In this document: one piece after another, positions 1 to 9,095 of the stretch | How the letters are laid out: each line of letters begins with the position of its first letter | How positions within the stretch are numbered: position 1 is the first letter of the stretch | Assembly: GCF_965218685.1 (NCBI RefSeq) | Contig: NZ_OZ244657.1 | Span: 2,046,001 to 2,110,000, forward strand | Length of the DNA stretch: 64,000 bases | Source of the DNA: Thalassobius sp965218685 | GTDB lineage: Bacteria > Pseudomonadota > Alphaproteobacteria > Rhodobacterales > Rhodobacteraceae | Direction of reading: 5' to 3' | The notes under the pieces: model-generated | The model's database searches: none | What the model saw: the letters and a program-made list of their open reading frames with translations, nothing else | Told to the model about the DNA's origin: nothing | Position numbers and translations under genes: made by a program

Positions 1-15
1 GCAGCGTTCTGGGCA

Positions 16-1023
16 TCAACTTCGGCGGGCTATGGTGTTGGCCAAAATTGCCAGCAGCAGTCCCAACGTGAAATACCCAAGGATTACTTCGCTGATCACA
101 AACAGCTCGCCGAAAAGGCTGTCGGCGGTCACGTCACCAAAGCCAAGCGTCGTGTAGGTCACCACGGAATAGTAAAATGGGGTGAACCAGGTCTGCGCAG
201 AGTTCGAATAGTCCATGATGTGCCAGCCATAGACCATATCCATCAAGTAGATCAGACCATAGAACGTGGCGATGATGAAGGCGTAGAAGGCGACCTTCAG
301 CAGGCTGCGGCCATGATCGATCAGCCCCCAGGATTTGAACAATAGCAGCTCTATTGAGCGCAGCATCCCGGGTTTTTTGTCCATCAGAACCTGATACAGC
401 GTGTCGATATAGTCCTGGTCCTTTGCGTCACGCAAATAGATTGCGTTGCCGTAAATCAGGTCAATTCCCCGGACGCCGTAATAGAGCCCCATCATGTCCC
501 GGTAGTTACCATAGACAAGATGGGTGACATTCACGTCGGTCATCTGGGCAAAGTGGAATTTGGCGCCGGTAATGTTGGCGCGCGTCAGGTCGGCCCCGCT
601 TAGGTCGCAATGAGAAAAATCCGCGCCTCTCAGATCGGCCTCGGTGAAATTGACACCCCTGAGGTCCGCGCCGCGAAAATCTGCTCCGCGGCAAGTTGTG
701 GATGACATATCTGCGTTGGACAAGTCGGCCTCTAGCAGGACCGCGCCCGTCAGGTCGGCCTTGTAAAGAGCGGCCTGATGCATCAGCGCCCGGGTCAGGT
801 CGGCACCGTGGAAAATTGACTTTTTCAGGTTCGCGCGGGTCAGGTCCACGTCAAAAAAATCAGATCCTGAAAAGTCGCACTCTGCGAGATTACGCTCGTT
901 GAGTTTTTGTTCCGAGTAATCGCTTTTTGTCAAAGGCGCATCGTTTGCAGAGATATGCGCCCTTGCAGCCTGCCAATCGTCACCGCCAGAGAGCATTGCT
1001 TTCTTGATAGCCTCAGCTTCCAA
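16..1023 (-). CDS. Pentapeptide-repeat protein fused to a two-TM potassium-channel-like pore
   Basis: Predicted 335-residue membrane protein. Residues about 41-165 are pentapeptide repeats of the A(D/N)LxX type (ADLTRA, ADLTGA, ADLSNA, ADLRGV, ADLSGA), expected to form a right-handed beta-helix. A hydrophobic helix follows at about 242-262, then a pore loop TYTTLGFGD at 289-297 and a second helix at about 305-328. This is the two-TM Ion_trans_2 arrangement; the filter TLGFGD is close to the potassium signature TVGYGD. The gene is last in a tight minus-strand set, 33 bases after a response regulator. A cytoplasmic repeat domain gating an inner-membrane pore is inference; ion selectivity is unproven. 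Confidence 0.85.
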   Translation of the reverse strand: MEAEAIKKAMLSGGDDWQAARAHISANDAPLTKSDYSEQKLNERNLAECDFSGSDFFDVDLTRANLKKSIFHGADLTRALMHQAALYKADLTGAVLLEADLSNADMSSTTCRGADFRGADLRGVNFTEADLRGADFSHCDLSGADLTRANITGAKFHFAQMTDVNVTHLVYGNYRDMMGLYYGVRGIDLIYGNAIYLRDAKDQDYIDTLYQVLMDKKPGMLRSIELLLFKSWGLIDHGRSLLKVAFYAFIIATFYGLIYLMDMVYGWHIMDYSNSAQTWFTPFYYSVVTYTTLGFGDVTADSLFGELFVISEVILGYFTLGLLLAILANTIARRS

Positions 1024-1056
1024 TATTCCCGCCTCCAGTCACCAACAAATGGTATT

Positions 1057-1422
1057 TCAGGTTCCCAAAAGCGCGTCGATCTTGCCCAGAAGCCGTTTCA
1101 AATCTACCGGCTTGGTGTCGTATTCGTCTGCCCCGGCTTCCAGCGCCTTTTCCTTGTCGCCTGCCATGGCGTGTGCGGTCAGCGCAATCACCGGTATCGC
1201 CTTGGTCTTGTCGTTGGATTTCAGGTGGCCCGCGGCCTCCCATCCGTCCATGACCGGCAAGCTCATATCCAGAAGGATCAGGTCAGGGGCTTCCAGGGTG
1301 GCCATGTCAACGCCCTGTTGGCCGTCAAAGGCCATCGTCACTTCGAAGCCCTTTTTTTTCAGCCTTCTAGATAACATATCGCGGTTCATTTCATTGTCTT
1401 CAACGAGCAATATTTTTACCAT
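1057..1422 (-). CDS. Single-domain response regulator (CheY/DivK-like)
   Basis: A 121-residue stand-alone receiver with no output domain. The acidic pocket (E8, D9), phospho-acceptor D52 in LILLD, switch T82 and K104 are all present, so it should be phosphorylatable. It lies 56 bases after the double-H-box/REC/DUF4062 gene and 33 bases before the channel gene. It may shuttle phosphate between the divergent hybrid kinase at 5007-9017 and the H-box protein, or act on a protein partner. That pairing is inferred from gene order only. The family assignment is secure; the target is unknown. Confidence 0.9.
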   Translation of the reverse strand: MVKILLVEDNEMNRDMLSRRLKKKGFEVTMAFDGQQGVDMATLEAPDLILLDMSLPVMDGWEAAGHLKSNDKTKAIPVIALTAHAMAGDKEKALEAGADEYDTKPVDLKRLLGKIDALLGT

Positions 1423-1478
1423 GATTTCCCCACTTCATGTTGTCTGAGATTTTGCACACAAAGTCGTGAGCTGGCAAG

Positions 1479-2960
1479 TCAGTTGACCTGCTCGCTGTTT
1501 TCGTCACTCGTCAGCAGGCGTTCCACCAGTTTGCGCAAGTGCATTTCCAGCATGGCTTCAAAGGTCGATCCGTCGTCGAACATGTGGAAAGCGGCGACAT
1601 AGCTGCCGTCCTCGCCAATCAGGAAACGGTCGACATAGTTTTGCAGACGATCAATTTGGTCGAGCCGTTCCAGCACCTCGTTTTTGTCGGCAAGCGACAG
1701 GTGCGGCGCGCCGCTTTTGCGGTAAAGCAGCATTTCAGGACGGCCATTTTCGCGATAGCCATAAAGCGCGTCCTCGAACTCGAACGCGGTCCCGCTGTCG
1801 TAGATCGACCCATCCTCGCGTTTGATCGTGTCCGGCAAAGGAGAGCCGATGCGTGACCACAGGATGCCGATGTAGATATCGGTTTGTCGCGGCGGATGGA
1901 TTTGCGCCTGAAACGTGTCCGAGGCAAGAAGAGGCTCTTCTTCCCAGAGGATCGGAACCAAGTAGGCTTTGCCCGAGAATTCTTCGTTCAGACGGTTGAT
2001 GATCGTTTTGCAGATCAGCCGTTCGGGGATCACGTCGCCGGGCGAAGAGATAAAGACACGAAACTGGCGGGCCACGTTCTGACGCAGGCGGACTTTTTCG
2101 AGACAGGCGTTTATGCGGGCGGTCAGAAGGATAGGGTTGAAGGGTTTGGCGACGTAATCCTCGGCCCCGTGAAGGATGCATTGCACCATCAATTCGGAGT
2201 CGTCAGCCGCCGACAGCATGATCACCGGTATGGTACGCAGCCGGGCCGAGTTCTGGATGATCTCCAGAGTTTCCAGTCCGGACAGGCCGGGCATTTTCTG
2301 GTCCAGCAGGATCAGGTCATAGCGACGTTCATCCAGCGCCTCAAGGGCGGCTTCTCCGCTAACCACGCAGGTAGAAGAGTAACCGCTGCGGGCAAGCCGA
2401 CGGGCCAGCAGTTCGCGGTTGGATGGGTCGTCATCGACAACCAGAATTTCGCCGCCGACGCCGAAAATCGACGAAAGCGCGGGCTGTTCCCCGGATGGTT
2501 TGGCGGCAGGACTTTTCTTTTTCTTGGTCGCTTTTACAGCGAAATGCGGGCCGATGTTTTCCACCATCTGCAACACATTGCCTTGCGCCGAAGTGATGTG
2601 GTCGAGATCGTCTATGATGTCGTCGAACCCATCTTCAATCGCGTCCTCGCGCAGCATTTCGGCATAGCCCGAGATGTGGTTCAGCTGAAGGCGCAACTGG
2701 AACTGAGCGTCGGCAAAATCGATCTCATCCGCCGAATTCTTGGCTGCGTTGAAGTGCTGGTCGATCAGCCCCAGCATCTTGTGGCCCGCGTTCTGGATCG
2801 CCTCCAGATCGCCCGAAAACATCTTGACCATGTCGTCTTCCAGTTCCTCGGCAATCATCTCGGCATATCCGATGATATGCCCGATCGGTGTGCGCAGGTC
2901 GTGCCGCAACTCTGACAAGAGGGATTTGAAAGTGGTTTGCTCGGGCGAGGGGGCGGACAT
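1479..2960 (-). CDS. Double HisKA-like/REC/DUF4062-like signalling protein without a kinase ATPase domain
   Basis: Predicted 493 residues. Residues 15-75 look like a HisKA helical hairpin with H-box RHDLRTPIGHIIGYAEM (H20). A second, related segment LNHISGYAEML (H95) follows at about 88-140. A lysine-rich linker leads to a complete receiver (about 170-290; DDD at 176-178, D220, K272). The C-terminal part starts RVFISSPGDV (301-310) and resembles DUF4062, a TIR/Rossmann-like domain often found at the N-terminus of NTPase signalling proteins. No HATPase_c domain is present, so the H-boxes probably accept or transfer phosphate. Its start lies 3 bases after the upstream stop, suggesting translational coupling. 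DUF4062 is assigned from the motif alone. Confidence 0.8.
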   Translation of the reverse strand: MSAPSPEQTTFKSLLSELRHDLRTPIGHIIGYAEMIAEELEDDMVKMFSGDLEAIQNAGHKMLGLIDQHFNAAKNSADEIDFADAQFQLRLQLNHISGYAEMLREDAIEDGFDDIIDDLDHITSAQGNVLQMVENIGPHFAVKATKKKKSPAAKPSGEQPALSSIFGVGGEILVVDDDPSNRELLARRLARSGYSSTCVVSGEAALEALDERRYDLILLDQKMPGLSGLETLEIIQNSARLRTIPVIMLSAADDSELMVQCILHGAEDYVAKPFNPILLTARINACLEKVRLRQNVARQFRVFISSPGDVIPERLICKTIINRLNEEFSGKAYLVPILWEEEPLLASDTFQAQIHPPRQTDIYIGILWSRIGSPLPDTIKREDGSIYDSGTAFEFEDALYGYRENGRPEMLLYRKSGAPHLSLADKNEVLERLDQIDRLQNYVDRFLIGEDGSYVAAFHMFDDGSTFEAMLEMHLRKLVERLLTSDENSEQVN

Positions 2961-2963
2961 CGG

Positions 2964-4772
2964 TCAACCAGCCGCCGGTGGTTCGTGTTCCCGGTGGTAG
3001 CGGTGCGCGGACCAGAGATAGATTTCCGCCAGCGCCCGTTCGGCAAGGTCCGAGACGATCCTTTGTTTCGCTTCCTGCGTTGTGCAGGCGGCCATCTGGT
3101 CTTTTGCGGCGGTGAAATAGCGACGCTGGTTGGCGTACTGCCAGATCAGTTCCCGCATGGCCATTTTCCCCTGATAAAGCTCCCACACTGCCAGCCAAAG
3201 CGGCAAGAGGCCCATCAGGAACACCAGCCAGGTCTTGACGCTGAAACCGACAAAGCCGGATTTCTTCATCTCGTACTTGAACAGGATTAGCGCCACCGCA
3301 CCGGCGACGGAACCAAGCAGTAGTGCTGCCTTGATCACCTCCAGCCGCTTGTGCCGGTCATGAAGCTGGTGCAGTTTCTTGGCGAAGTACTGGCTTTGGT
3401 CATCGATCCAGTGGTCATGCACCGCCTGCATCCGTTCCGGGCTGGGCTTGTGATCTTCGTAGGTCACTGGCTCCATGCAGCGGGCTGCGTCAGGCAGCCA
3501 TTCAAAATGCTGGAAACGATCGACGCTGGTCAGGCTCATCACCCGGCGGACGCTGAACCCTGCGCCCGCACCGGACACCAGCAGAAAAAATTGCACCCGC
3601 ATTGTTTCTGCAAGAGCACGATAAGACAGGTGCTTGCCCAGCCAATGCCGAGCAGCGCTGATCCTGAACAGGATGTAACCGACGAGAAACAAGGCGACGT
3701 ACAAAACAAGAAAGATTTCCAGGGCGGCCAACTTGGCATAGACAAGGAAGAACAGGCCCATGGCGCCGGCAATAAAACCAAAGGCCATAAACAGCCCGTC
3801 GGAATTCTTCTGGTTCCCCATCGCCAATTGATCGGCTCTCAGGAATTCGCGGTTTATGGCCTTCGCTTGTGCGGACCCACCCAATTCGCCATCTTCGGCA
3901 AGCGGCCAGACAGGCAGGTCAGCAGAAATATCCGAGAACCGATCCTGTGCAAAAGCTTCAAACCCGGCCCAGCGGTTCAGGAAACCTTGTGGACAATCGC
4001 TCATCTCTTGGAAAGAAGAGCCAGAGGCATCAGACACAAGATAGGCCGGCACATCGGTCAAGATATGATCTGGGTTTTGCACCCGGCGTGTTTTGATCCA
4101 GATGGCGATTTCGCCGCAATCTTCGAACTGGATATCACCCGAAGGCAGAAAGACCGGGTTCTGATACCGGGCGCGGCCTGACAGGTAGGTGCTGATGACA
4201 TCCGAGGTGCCGCCCTTCTGTTCCAGCATCAGACCGTCCCAAAGCGCCATCAGAACGTTGGAGCGACGGGTCAGGAAGTCCATCAACATCTCGTACTGAA
4301 CCACACGATCCTCAGAGGATAACTGATCCCTGCCCTCGTTTTCCTCAGCCAGCGGGATCTCGAAACAGTCCACGCGTTCATCGTCGGCCAGTTCTTTGAA
4401 ACGCGTCAGAGCCGCACCTTCAAAATCCTGTTCGTAGAACTTTCGCGGCATGGGCAGTACCGCGCTCACATGCAAACCCATTTCAAGGGCAACCTCGGCT
4501 GCGAGTGTGTCCGCACCTTCTGCCAGTCCCGTCACCAGCCTTACCGGCAGATGGTCGAAATTTGCCGCGATTTTTTCAAGTGCTTTGGCGATGTCGTCTC
4601 GTAGCTTGTGGTGGTCCGCTTCGACCAGATCACGGTGCCCTGTTACGCCAATTACAAACTCGCAGGCGATCACGGATGATGCGCCGGTATTTTCCTCTGA
4701 TCGTGTCAAATCACTAGCCCCGTTTTTCCGCGTGCCAGCCGTCCCGGCAATTTTCCTTAACAATTCTAGCAT
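2964..4772 (-). CDS. SLOG-like Rossmann domain fused to two transmembrane hairpins (SLATT-like)
   Basis: Predicted 602 residues. The N-terminal region (about 36-290) has EFVIGVTGHRDL at 38-49, RLVTGLAEGADTLAAEVA at 78-95 and a later VLPMPR. This is the pattern of SLOG/DprA-like nucleotide-binding Rossmann domains. Two hydrophobic hairpins follow, with TM helices near 326-346, 350-371, 481-499 and 510-531, separated by a soluble helical segment. Paired TM helices after SLOG recall SLATT effectors, which are predicted membrane-perturbing partners of SLOG sensors. It is the first gene of the minus-strand set. The start has a weak ribosome site. Binding a nucleotide signal and acting at the membrane are inference. 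Confidence 0.75.
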   Translation of the reverse strand: MLELLRKIAGTAGTRKNGASDLTRSEENTGASSVIACEFVIGVTGHRDLVEADHHKLRDDIAKALEKIAANFDHLPVRLVTGLAEGADTLAAEVALEMGLHVSAVLPMPRKFYEQDFEGAALTRFKELADDERVDCFEIPLAEENEGRDQLSSEDRVVQYEMLMDFLTRRSNVLMALWDGLMLEQKGGTSDVISTYLSGRARYQNPVFLPSGDIQFEDCGEIAIWIKTRRVQNPDHILTDVPAYLVSDASGSSFQEMSDCPQGFLNRWAGFEAFAQDRFSDISADLPVWPLAEDGELGGSAQAKAINREFLRADQLAMGNQKNSDGLFMAFGFIAGAMGLFFLVYAKLAALEIFLVLYVALFLVGYILFRISAARHWLGKHLSYRALAETMRVQFFLLVSGAGAGFSVRRVMSLTSVDRFQHFEWLPDAARCMEPVTYEDHKPSPERMQAVHDHWIDDQSQYFAKKLHQLHDRHKRLEVIKAALLLGSVAGAVALILFKYEMKKSGFVGFSVKTWLVFLMGLLPLWLAVWELYQGKMAMRELIWQYANQRRYFTAAKDQMAACTTQEAKQRIVSDLAERALAEIYLWSAHRYHREHEPPAAG

Positions 4773-5006
4773 TTTGTGGAATGTTTATCCAAAAAAACAA
4801 AGAATGCTCTGGGAGGGGAGATATCTGCCGCAAAACACGGGCAGAATCTGCACGGACAAACTTCCGGCTACGAACAATGCCGGGGGCTCCGCGCCAAGCT
4901 AAATCATCACCGACTGTCGACCCCCCGTTTCAAAAGACTAGGCCTCTGAAGAACGAAGTACACTTGGATCAGTGGCTTCTGTTTCGGCCGATCGTCAAAA
5001 GAGGGA
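4773..5006. promoter_or_regulatory. Divergent promoter region between the SLOG-like gene and the hybrid kinase
   Basis: These 234 bases must carry the promoters for both the minus-strand signalling set and the plus-strand kinase. I see no coding potential and no clear -35/-10 pair. The part next to the SLOG-like start is AT-rich. Co-regulation of both sides is plausible from the geometry but not demonstrated. Confidence 0.4.
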
Positions 5007-8000
5007 ATGAAAATGGTCGCGAAGAGGAAAAAGATCAGACCGGGATCGCACGACGATCTTGAAGGGTTGGCGCGACTACCGGATGAGTCAACCAGCCCGG
5101 TGATGCGCCTGGACCCTAAGGGGCTGCTTCTCTACGCGAACAAGTTTTCCCGAACCTTGACCAAACTGGTGAACCCGAAGACCGAAAAGGTTGATGCAAG
5201 CCTCGTGAAAACGGCCATTGCGCAGTACAAGGCCGACACGGAATTACGTATCGACTATCCGGTTAACGACGTCATCTACGAACTGGCGATCGTTCCGGTG
5301 CACGAGTTTGAGTACATCAATATTTATGGTCGCGACGTCACCGCGATGCGCGAAGCGGTGAAACAGGCGGCCGACCTTGCAAAATTTCCGAATGAAAACC
5401 CTAACCCGGTGATGCGGGCGCTGGGCAATGGCAATGTCCTTTTTTGCAACAACGCTTCGGAAGCCATTCCCGGCGTAATCGAGCTGGGGCCACCCATCCG
5501 CCTAAGCACGCAGCTTGCAAACACCGCAGGCGAGGCGATGCGAACGCGCGAAACGCAAACTGTCAAACTGGAAAGCGGGGACCAGACGTTCCTGTTTAGC
5601 TTTTCCCCGGTTGATGGTGAAGAGTACGCAAATGTTTACGGCCGGGACATCACCGCCGAAATCGAGGCGCAAAAGGCGCATATAGCCGCCAACAATCAAC
5701 TTGAACAACGCGTGGCCGAAAGGACCGCCTCGGTGCGCTTGTTGCAGAACATCGTGTTGGCCGCCAACAGTGCAGAAAGCTTCGAGGCAGCCTTGCAAAC
5801 GGCGCTGCACGAAATCTGCATCTACACGAACTGGCCGGTGGGGCACGCCTATATCGTCGAAAATCGGGATGGCCAAAGCACGCTTGTGCCGACCGGCATT
5901 TGGCATATTGAAACGTCCTCGGCCATGGCAGATCTAAGGCAAGCGACCGAGGGCCTTAGGTTCGGTGAAACCGCAGATCTTCCCGGTCAGGTGTTGGCAG
6001 AAGGCCGCGAGGTTTGGGTTGAAAACTTGTCGTCACGGCCAGAATTTCGACGCAAGGAATTCATCGAAAAGGTCGGGTTGAAGGCTGCCATGGCGTTTCC
6101 GGTCACGCTGGATTCCCAAGTTATCGGTGTGTTGGAGTTTTTTGCGCAGGACATCTCTCCGGCAAACATCGAAATCATAAAAACATTGGAACATGTCGGC
6201 GCTCAATTGGGGTCGGTGGCAGAACGCAAGCGCGCAGAGGACGCACTGTCGTTAAGCCAAAAAGAGGCGGCGGTGGCGCATTCGCGTTTGAACGACGCTG
6301 TCGAGGCCATGGGCCAGGCGTTCGTGCTGTTCGACCCGGACGACCACATCGTTTTGTTCAACCAGAAATACCGCGAGGTCATCCGAAGTTTTACCGGGGG
6401 GGTCGAACCAAAGATTGGCGAGCATTTCGTGGTTCAACTGACTTACAACGCGGTTATCCGCCATGCCGATAAAACACCGGAAGAGCAAAAGGCCTGGATA
6501 CAGGAGGTGTTGAAGTATCGTGCCAGCGCAAAGACCCGGCTTTCCGAGGATCAGGCCCCAGACGGCCGATGGTACAGGACCGAAGGGTTCACGACGTCCG
6601 AGGGTGGTACGGTTTCAGTCTATACCGATATCACCGAGTCCAAGAATACCGAAGAAGAGCTTTCCCGGCTGGCGAAAGAAGCAGAGGTGGCACATACACA
6701 TCTGAGCTCTGCCATCGAGGCTATGGACCAGGGGCTTATCCTGTATGACGCGGATGACAAGGTCGTCCTCATGAACAAGAAATGCAGCGAGATCATGGGG
6801 CAACTGGCGGGCGGACATCCACCGCAGGTTGGCGATAGTTTCGAAGACTACATTCGGCGGGCCAGAAATCCCGCACGGAAGTTCGAGACCGAGGACGACC
6901 GCGAAGCCTGGATCCAGTCGGTGTTGAAGAACCGCCGGGAAAACAAGGTCCGGCGATCCGAAGACATGTGGTTAGATCGCTGGTTCCGCACCGAAGGCTT
7001 CCCGACCAAAGACGGTGGCACTGTTTCGGTCTTCACAGATATTACCGAGGCCAAGAAACATGAAGAAGAGCTGGCGAGGCTCGCCAAGGAAGCCGAGGTG
7101 GCGCATTCTCATCTGAGTTCCGCCATCGAAGCCATGGATCAGGGGCTGGTGCTTTATGACGAGGCCGATCGGGTCGTTCTGTTGAACCAGAAATGCGCCG
7201 AGATCATGGCCCAGCTTTGCGGTGGAGTGGCCCCGAAAGTCGGTGAAAACTTCGAAACGGTCATCCGCCGCTCGCGCAACCCGTCCAGAACGTTTGACAC
7301 CGAGGAAGAGCGAGAAGCCTGGGTTCAGACTGTCCTTAAAAGTCGTGCGGAAAACAAAACCCGCCAGTCCGAGGACAAGTTCTTTGATAAATGGTATCGC
7401 ACTGAAGGCTACCCGACCAAGGATGGCGGTACGGTTTCGGTCTTTACTGACATCTCAGAAGCCAAGAAACACGAGGAAGAATTACAGCGGCTTCTGGACG
7501 AATTGGAAGTCGCCCGCGACGAAGCAGTCAGCGCCAATGCGGCCAAATCTCAGTTCCTCGCCAATATGAGTCACGAGCTCCGCACACCGCTGAACGCCAT
7601 TATCGGCTATTCCGAGTTGCTGATTGACGATGCCGAGGATGACGACAACGAGGAATACATTCCCGACCTCGAGAAAATTCAGAACGCTGGCAAGCATCTT
7701 CTGGGGTTGATCAATGACATCCTGGACCTGTCAAAGATCGAGGTCGGCAAGATCGAGTTGTTCATCGAGGAATTGTCAGTCGCCGAGATGCTTGAAGACG
7801 TGTCGAACACCATCAAGCCCTTGGTCGAAAAGAACAACAACACGCTTGAAATCTCGATCGACAAAGCGGTCAGTACAATCCAATCCGACCTGACCAAGCT
7901 GCGGCAAAACCTGTTCAATCTGTTGTCCAATGCGGCGAAGTTCACAGAAAACGGCGTGCTGCACGTGGATGTCCGGCTTGAACCTGGCGATCTTGTCGCT

Positions 8001-9017
8001 TTCGACGTGAAGGATCAGGGCATCGGCATGACGCCCGAGCAGTTGGGAAAGATTTTCGACCCATTCACACAGGCCGATTCCTCGACCTCTAAAAAATTTG
8101 GGGGAACCGGTTTGGGCCTGACGATCACGCGCGAATTCTGTCGGATGCTGGGCGGCGATATTTTTGCGGTCAGCGAGGCCGGTGTCGGAACAACATTCAC
8201 CATGAAGGTCGCTGTCGACGCGAACAGCTTGCGCACTGAAGACCAGAATGCAGACGATCTTGGCCTTGATGGCAACGTGGATGAGAATGCCCCGCTGGTG
8301 CTGATCATTGATGATGACAGGAACGTCCGCGAACTGCTGCATCGCAATCTTTCCGCTTCGGGGTACCGCACAGAGCTGGCAAAAAATGGAAAGGAAGGCT
8401 TGGAAAAGGCGAAAAAGCTGAAGCCGGATGCGATCACCCTGGATGTAGTCATGCCGCATACCGATGGATGGTCGGTTCTGACCCAACTGAAAGGGTCGAA
8501 AGAGACCGAGAATATTCCGGTTGTCATGGTGACAATCGCGGAAGATCGCAGTTTGGGATTTTCTCTTGGTGCAGCAGAATATCTGTCAAAGCCCGTAGAT
8601 CGCAAAAAGCTGGTTTCGGTGCTCGACAAGTTCCTGATCGAACGCGCAGGATCAACCGTTTTGCTTGTCGAAGACGACAAGGCCACCCGGTCGATGATGC
8701 GCAAATTCCTGGAGAAAGAGGGCGCCACAGTTGTCGAGGCCGATAACGGACGGCGCGGCGTCGAAGCCATGTCCAAAAACCGGCCTTCGCTTGTTCTTCT
8801 GGATTTGATGATGCCGGAAATGGACGGTTTCGAGTTTGTCGAAGAGTATCGCAAAAACAAAAGCTGGCATGACATTCCTATCGTCGTCGTGACAGCGAAA
8901 ATTCTGACAAAGGAAGAAAAGCTAAAGCTCGATGGTTGGGTCGAAGCTCTCTACAGCAAGCTGGAAAGCAGCATCGAAGACGTGCTGCATGACATCAAAG
9001 AGCTGTTGCCCAGGTGA
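5007..9017 (+). CDS. Large hybrid sensor histidine kinase: PAS/GAF/three PAS repeats/HisKA/HATPase/REC-REC
   Basis: Up to 1336 residues with no obvious TM helix, so probably cytosolic. In order: two PAS-like domains (about 20-115, 125-220), a short coiled coil, a GAF domain (about 245-405), three related PAS repeats (about 425-550, 563-690, 700-825), HisKA with SHELRTPLNAIIGYSELL (H856), HATPase_c with GGTGLGLT, and two receivers (D1146, D1266). It can autophosphorylate and pass phosphate to its own receivers, or outward. Two starts are possible, 5007 and 5013; AGAGGG at 5000-5005 has better spacing for 5013. It faces the minus-strand H-box/REC set and is the only complete kinase nearby. The input signal is unknown. 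Confidence 0.92.
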   Translation: MKMVAKRKKIRPGSHDDLEGLARLPDESTSPVMRLDPKGLLLYANKFSRTLTKLVNPKTEKVDASLVKTAIAQYKADTELRIDYPVNDVIYELAIVPVHEFEYINIYGRDVTAMREAVKQAADLAKFPNENPNPVMRALGNGNVLFCNNASEAIPGVIELGPPIRLSTQLANTAGEAMRTRETQTVKLESGDQTFLFSFSPVDGEEYANVYGRDITAEIEAQKAHIAANNQLEQRVAERTASVRLLQNIVLAANSAESFEAALQTALHEICIYTNWPVGHAYIVENRDGQSTLVPTGIWHIETSSAMADLRQATEGLRFGETADLPGQVLAEGREVWVENLSSRPEFRRKEFIEKVGLKAAMAFPVTLDSQVIGVLEFFAQDISPANIEIIKTLEHVGAQLGSVAERKRAEDALSLSQKEAAVAHSRLNDAVEAMGQAFVLFDPDDHIVLFNQKYREVIRSFTGGVEPKIGEHFVVQLTYNAVIRHADKTPEEQKAWIQEVLKYRASAKTRLSEDQAPDGRWYRTEGFTTSEGGTVSVYTDITESKNTEEELSRLAKEAEVAHTHLSSAIEAMDQGLILYDADDKVVLMNKKCSEIMGQLAGGHPPQVGDSFEDYIRRARNPARKFETEDDREAWIQSVLKNRRENKVRRSEDMWLDRWFRTEGFPTKDGGTVSVFTDITEAKKHEEELARLAKEAEVAHSHLSSAIEAMDQGLVLYDEADRVVLLNQKCAEIMAQLCGGVAPKVGENFETVIRRSRNPSRTFDTEEEREAWVQTVLKSRAENKTRQSEDKFFDKWYRTEGYPTKDGGTVSVFTDISEAKKHEEELQRLLDELEVARDEAVSANAAKSQFLANMSHELRTPLNAIIGYSELLIDDAEDDDNEEYIPDLEKIQNAGKHLLGLINDILDLSKIEVGKIELFIEELSVAEMLEDVSNTIKPLVEKNNNTLEISIDKAVSTIQSDLTKLRQNLFNLLSNAAKFTENGVLHVDVRLEPGDLVAFDVKDQGIGMTPEQLGKIFDPFTQADSSTSKKFGGTGLGLTITREFCRMLGGDIFAVSEAGVGTTFTMKVAVDANSLRTEDQNADDLGLDGNVDENAPLVLIIDDDRNVRELLHRNLSASGYRTELAKNGKEGLEKAKKLKPDAITLDVVMPHTDGWSVLTQLKGSKETENIPVVMVTIAEDRSLGFSLGAAEYLSKPVDRKKLVSVLDKFLIERAGSTVLLVEDDKATRSMMRKFLEKEGATVVEADNGRRGVEAMSKNRPSLVLLDLMMPEMDGFEFVEEYRKNKSWHDIPIVVVTAKILTKEEKLKLDGWVEALYSKLESSIEDVLHDIKELLPR
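6279..7490 (+). repeat. Three tandem PAS-coding repeats, period 411-414 bases
   Basis: The codons for the marker tripeptide VAH recur with the His codon at 6279, 6693 and 7104, giving periods of 414 and 411 bases (138 and 137 codons). Copies two and three are close at DNA and protein level (AHTHLSSAIEAMDQGL against AHSHLSSAIEAMDQGL). Copy one is more diverged. This indicates internal duplication of a PAS unit inside the kinase gene, with the last duplication the most recent. Confidence 0.85.
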
Positions 9018-9095
9018 CTTAGCTATCTTCCTGTAATTAAAGACGAACTTTCAGTGCGCTTGTGCGGAGTGTGACAAAAATAAACGGGGGAAATC

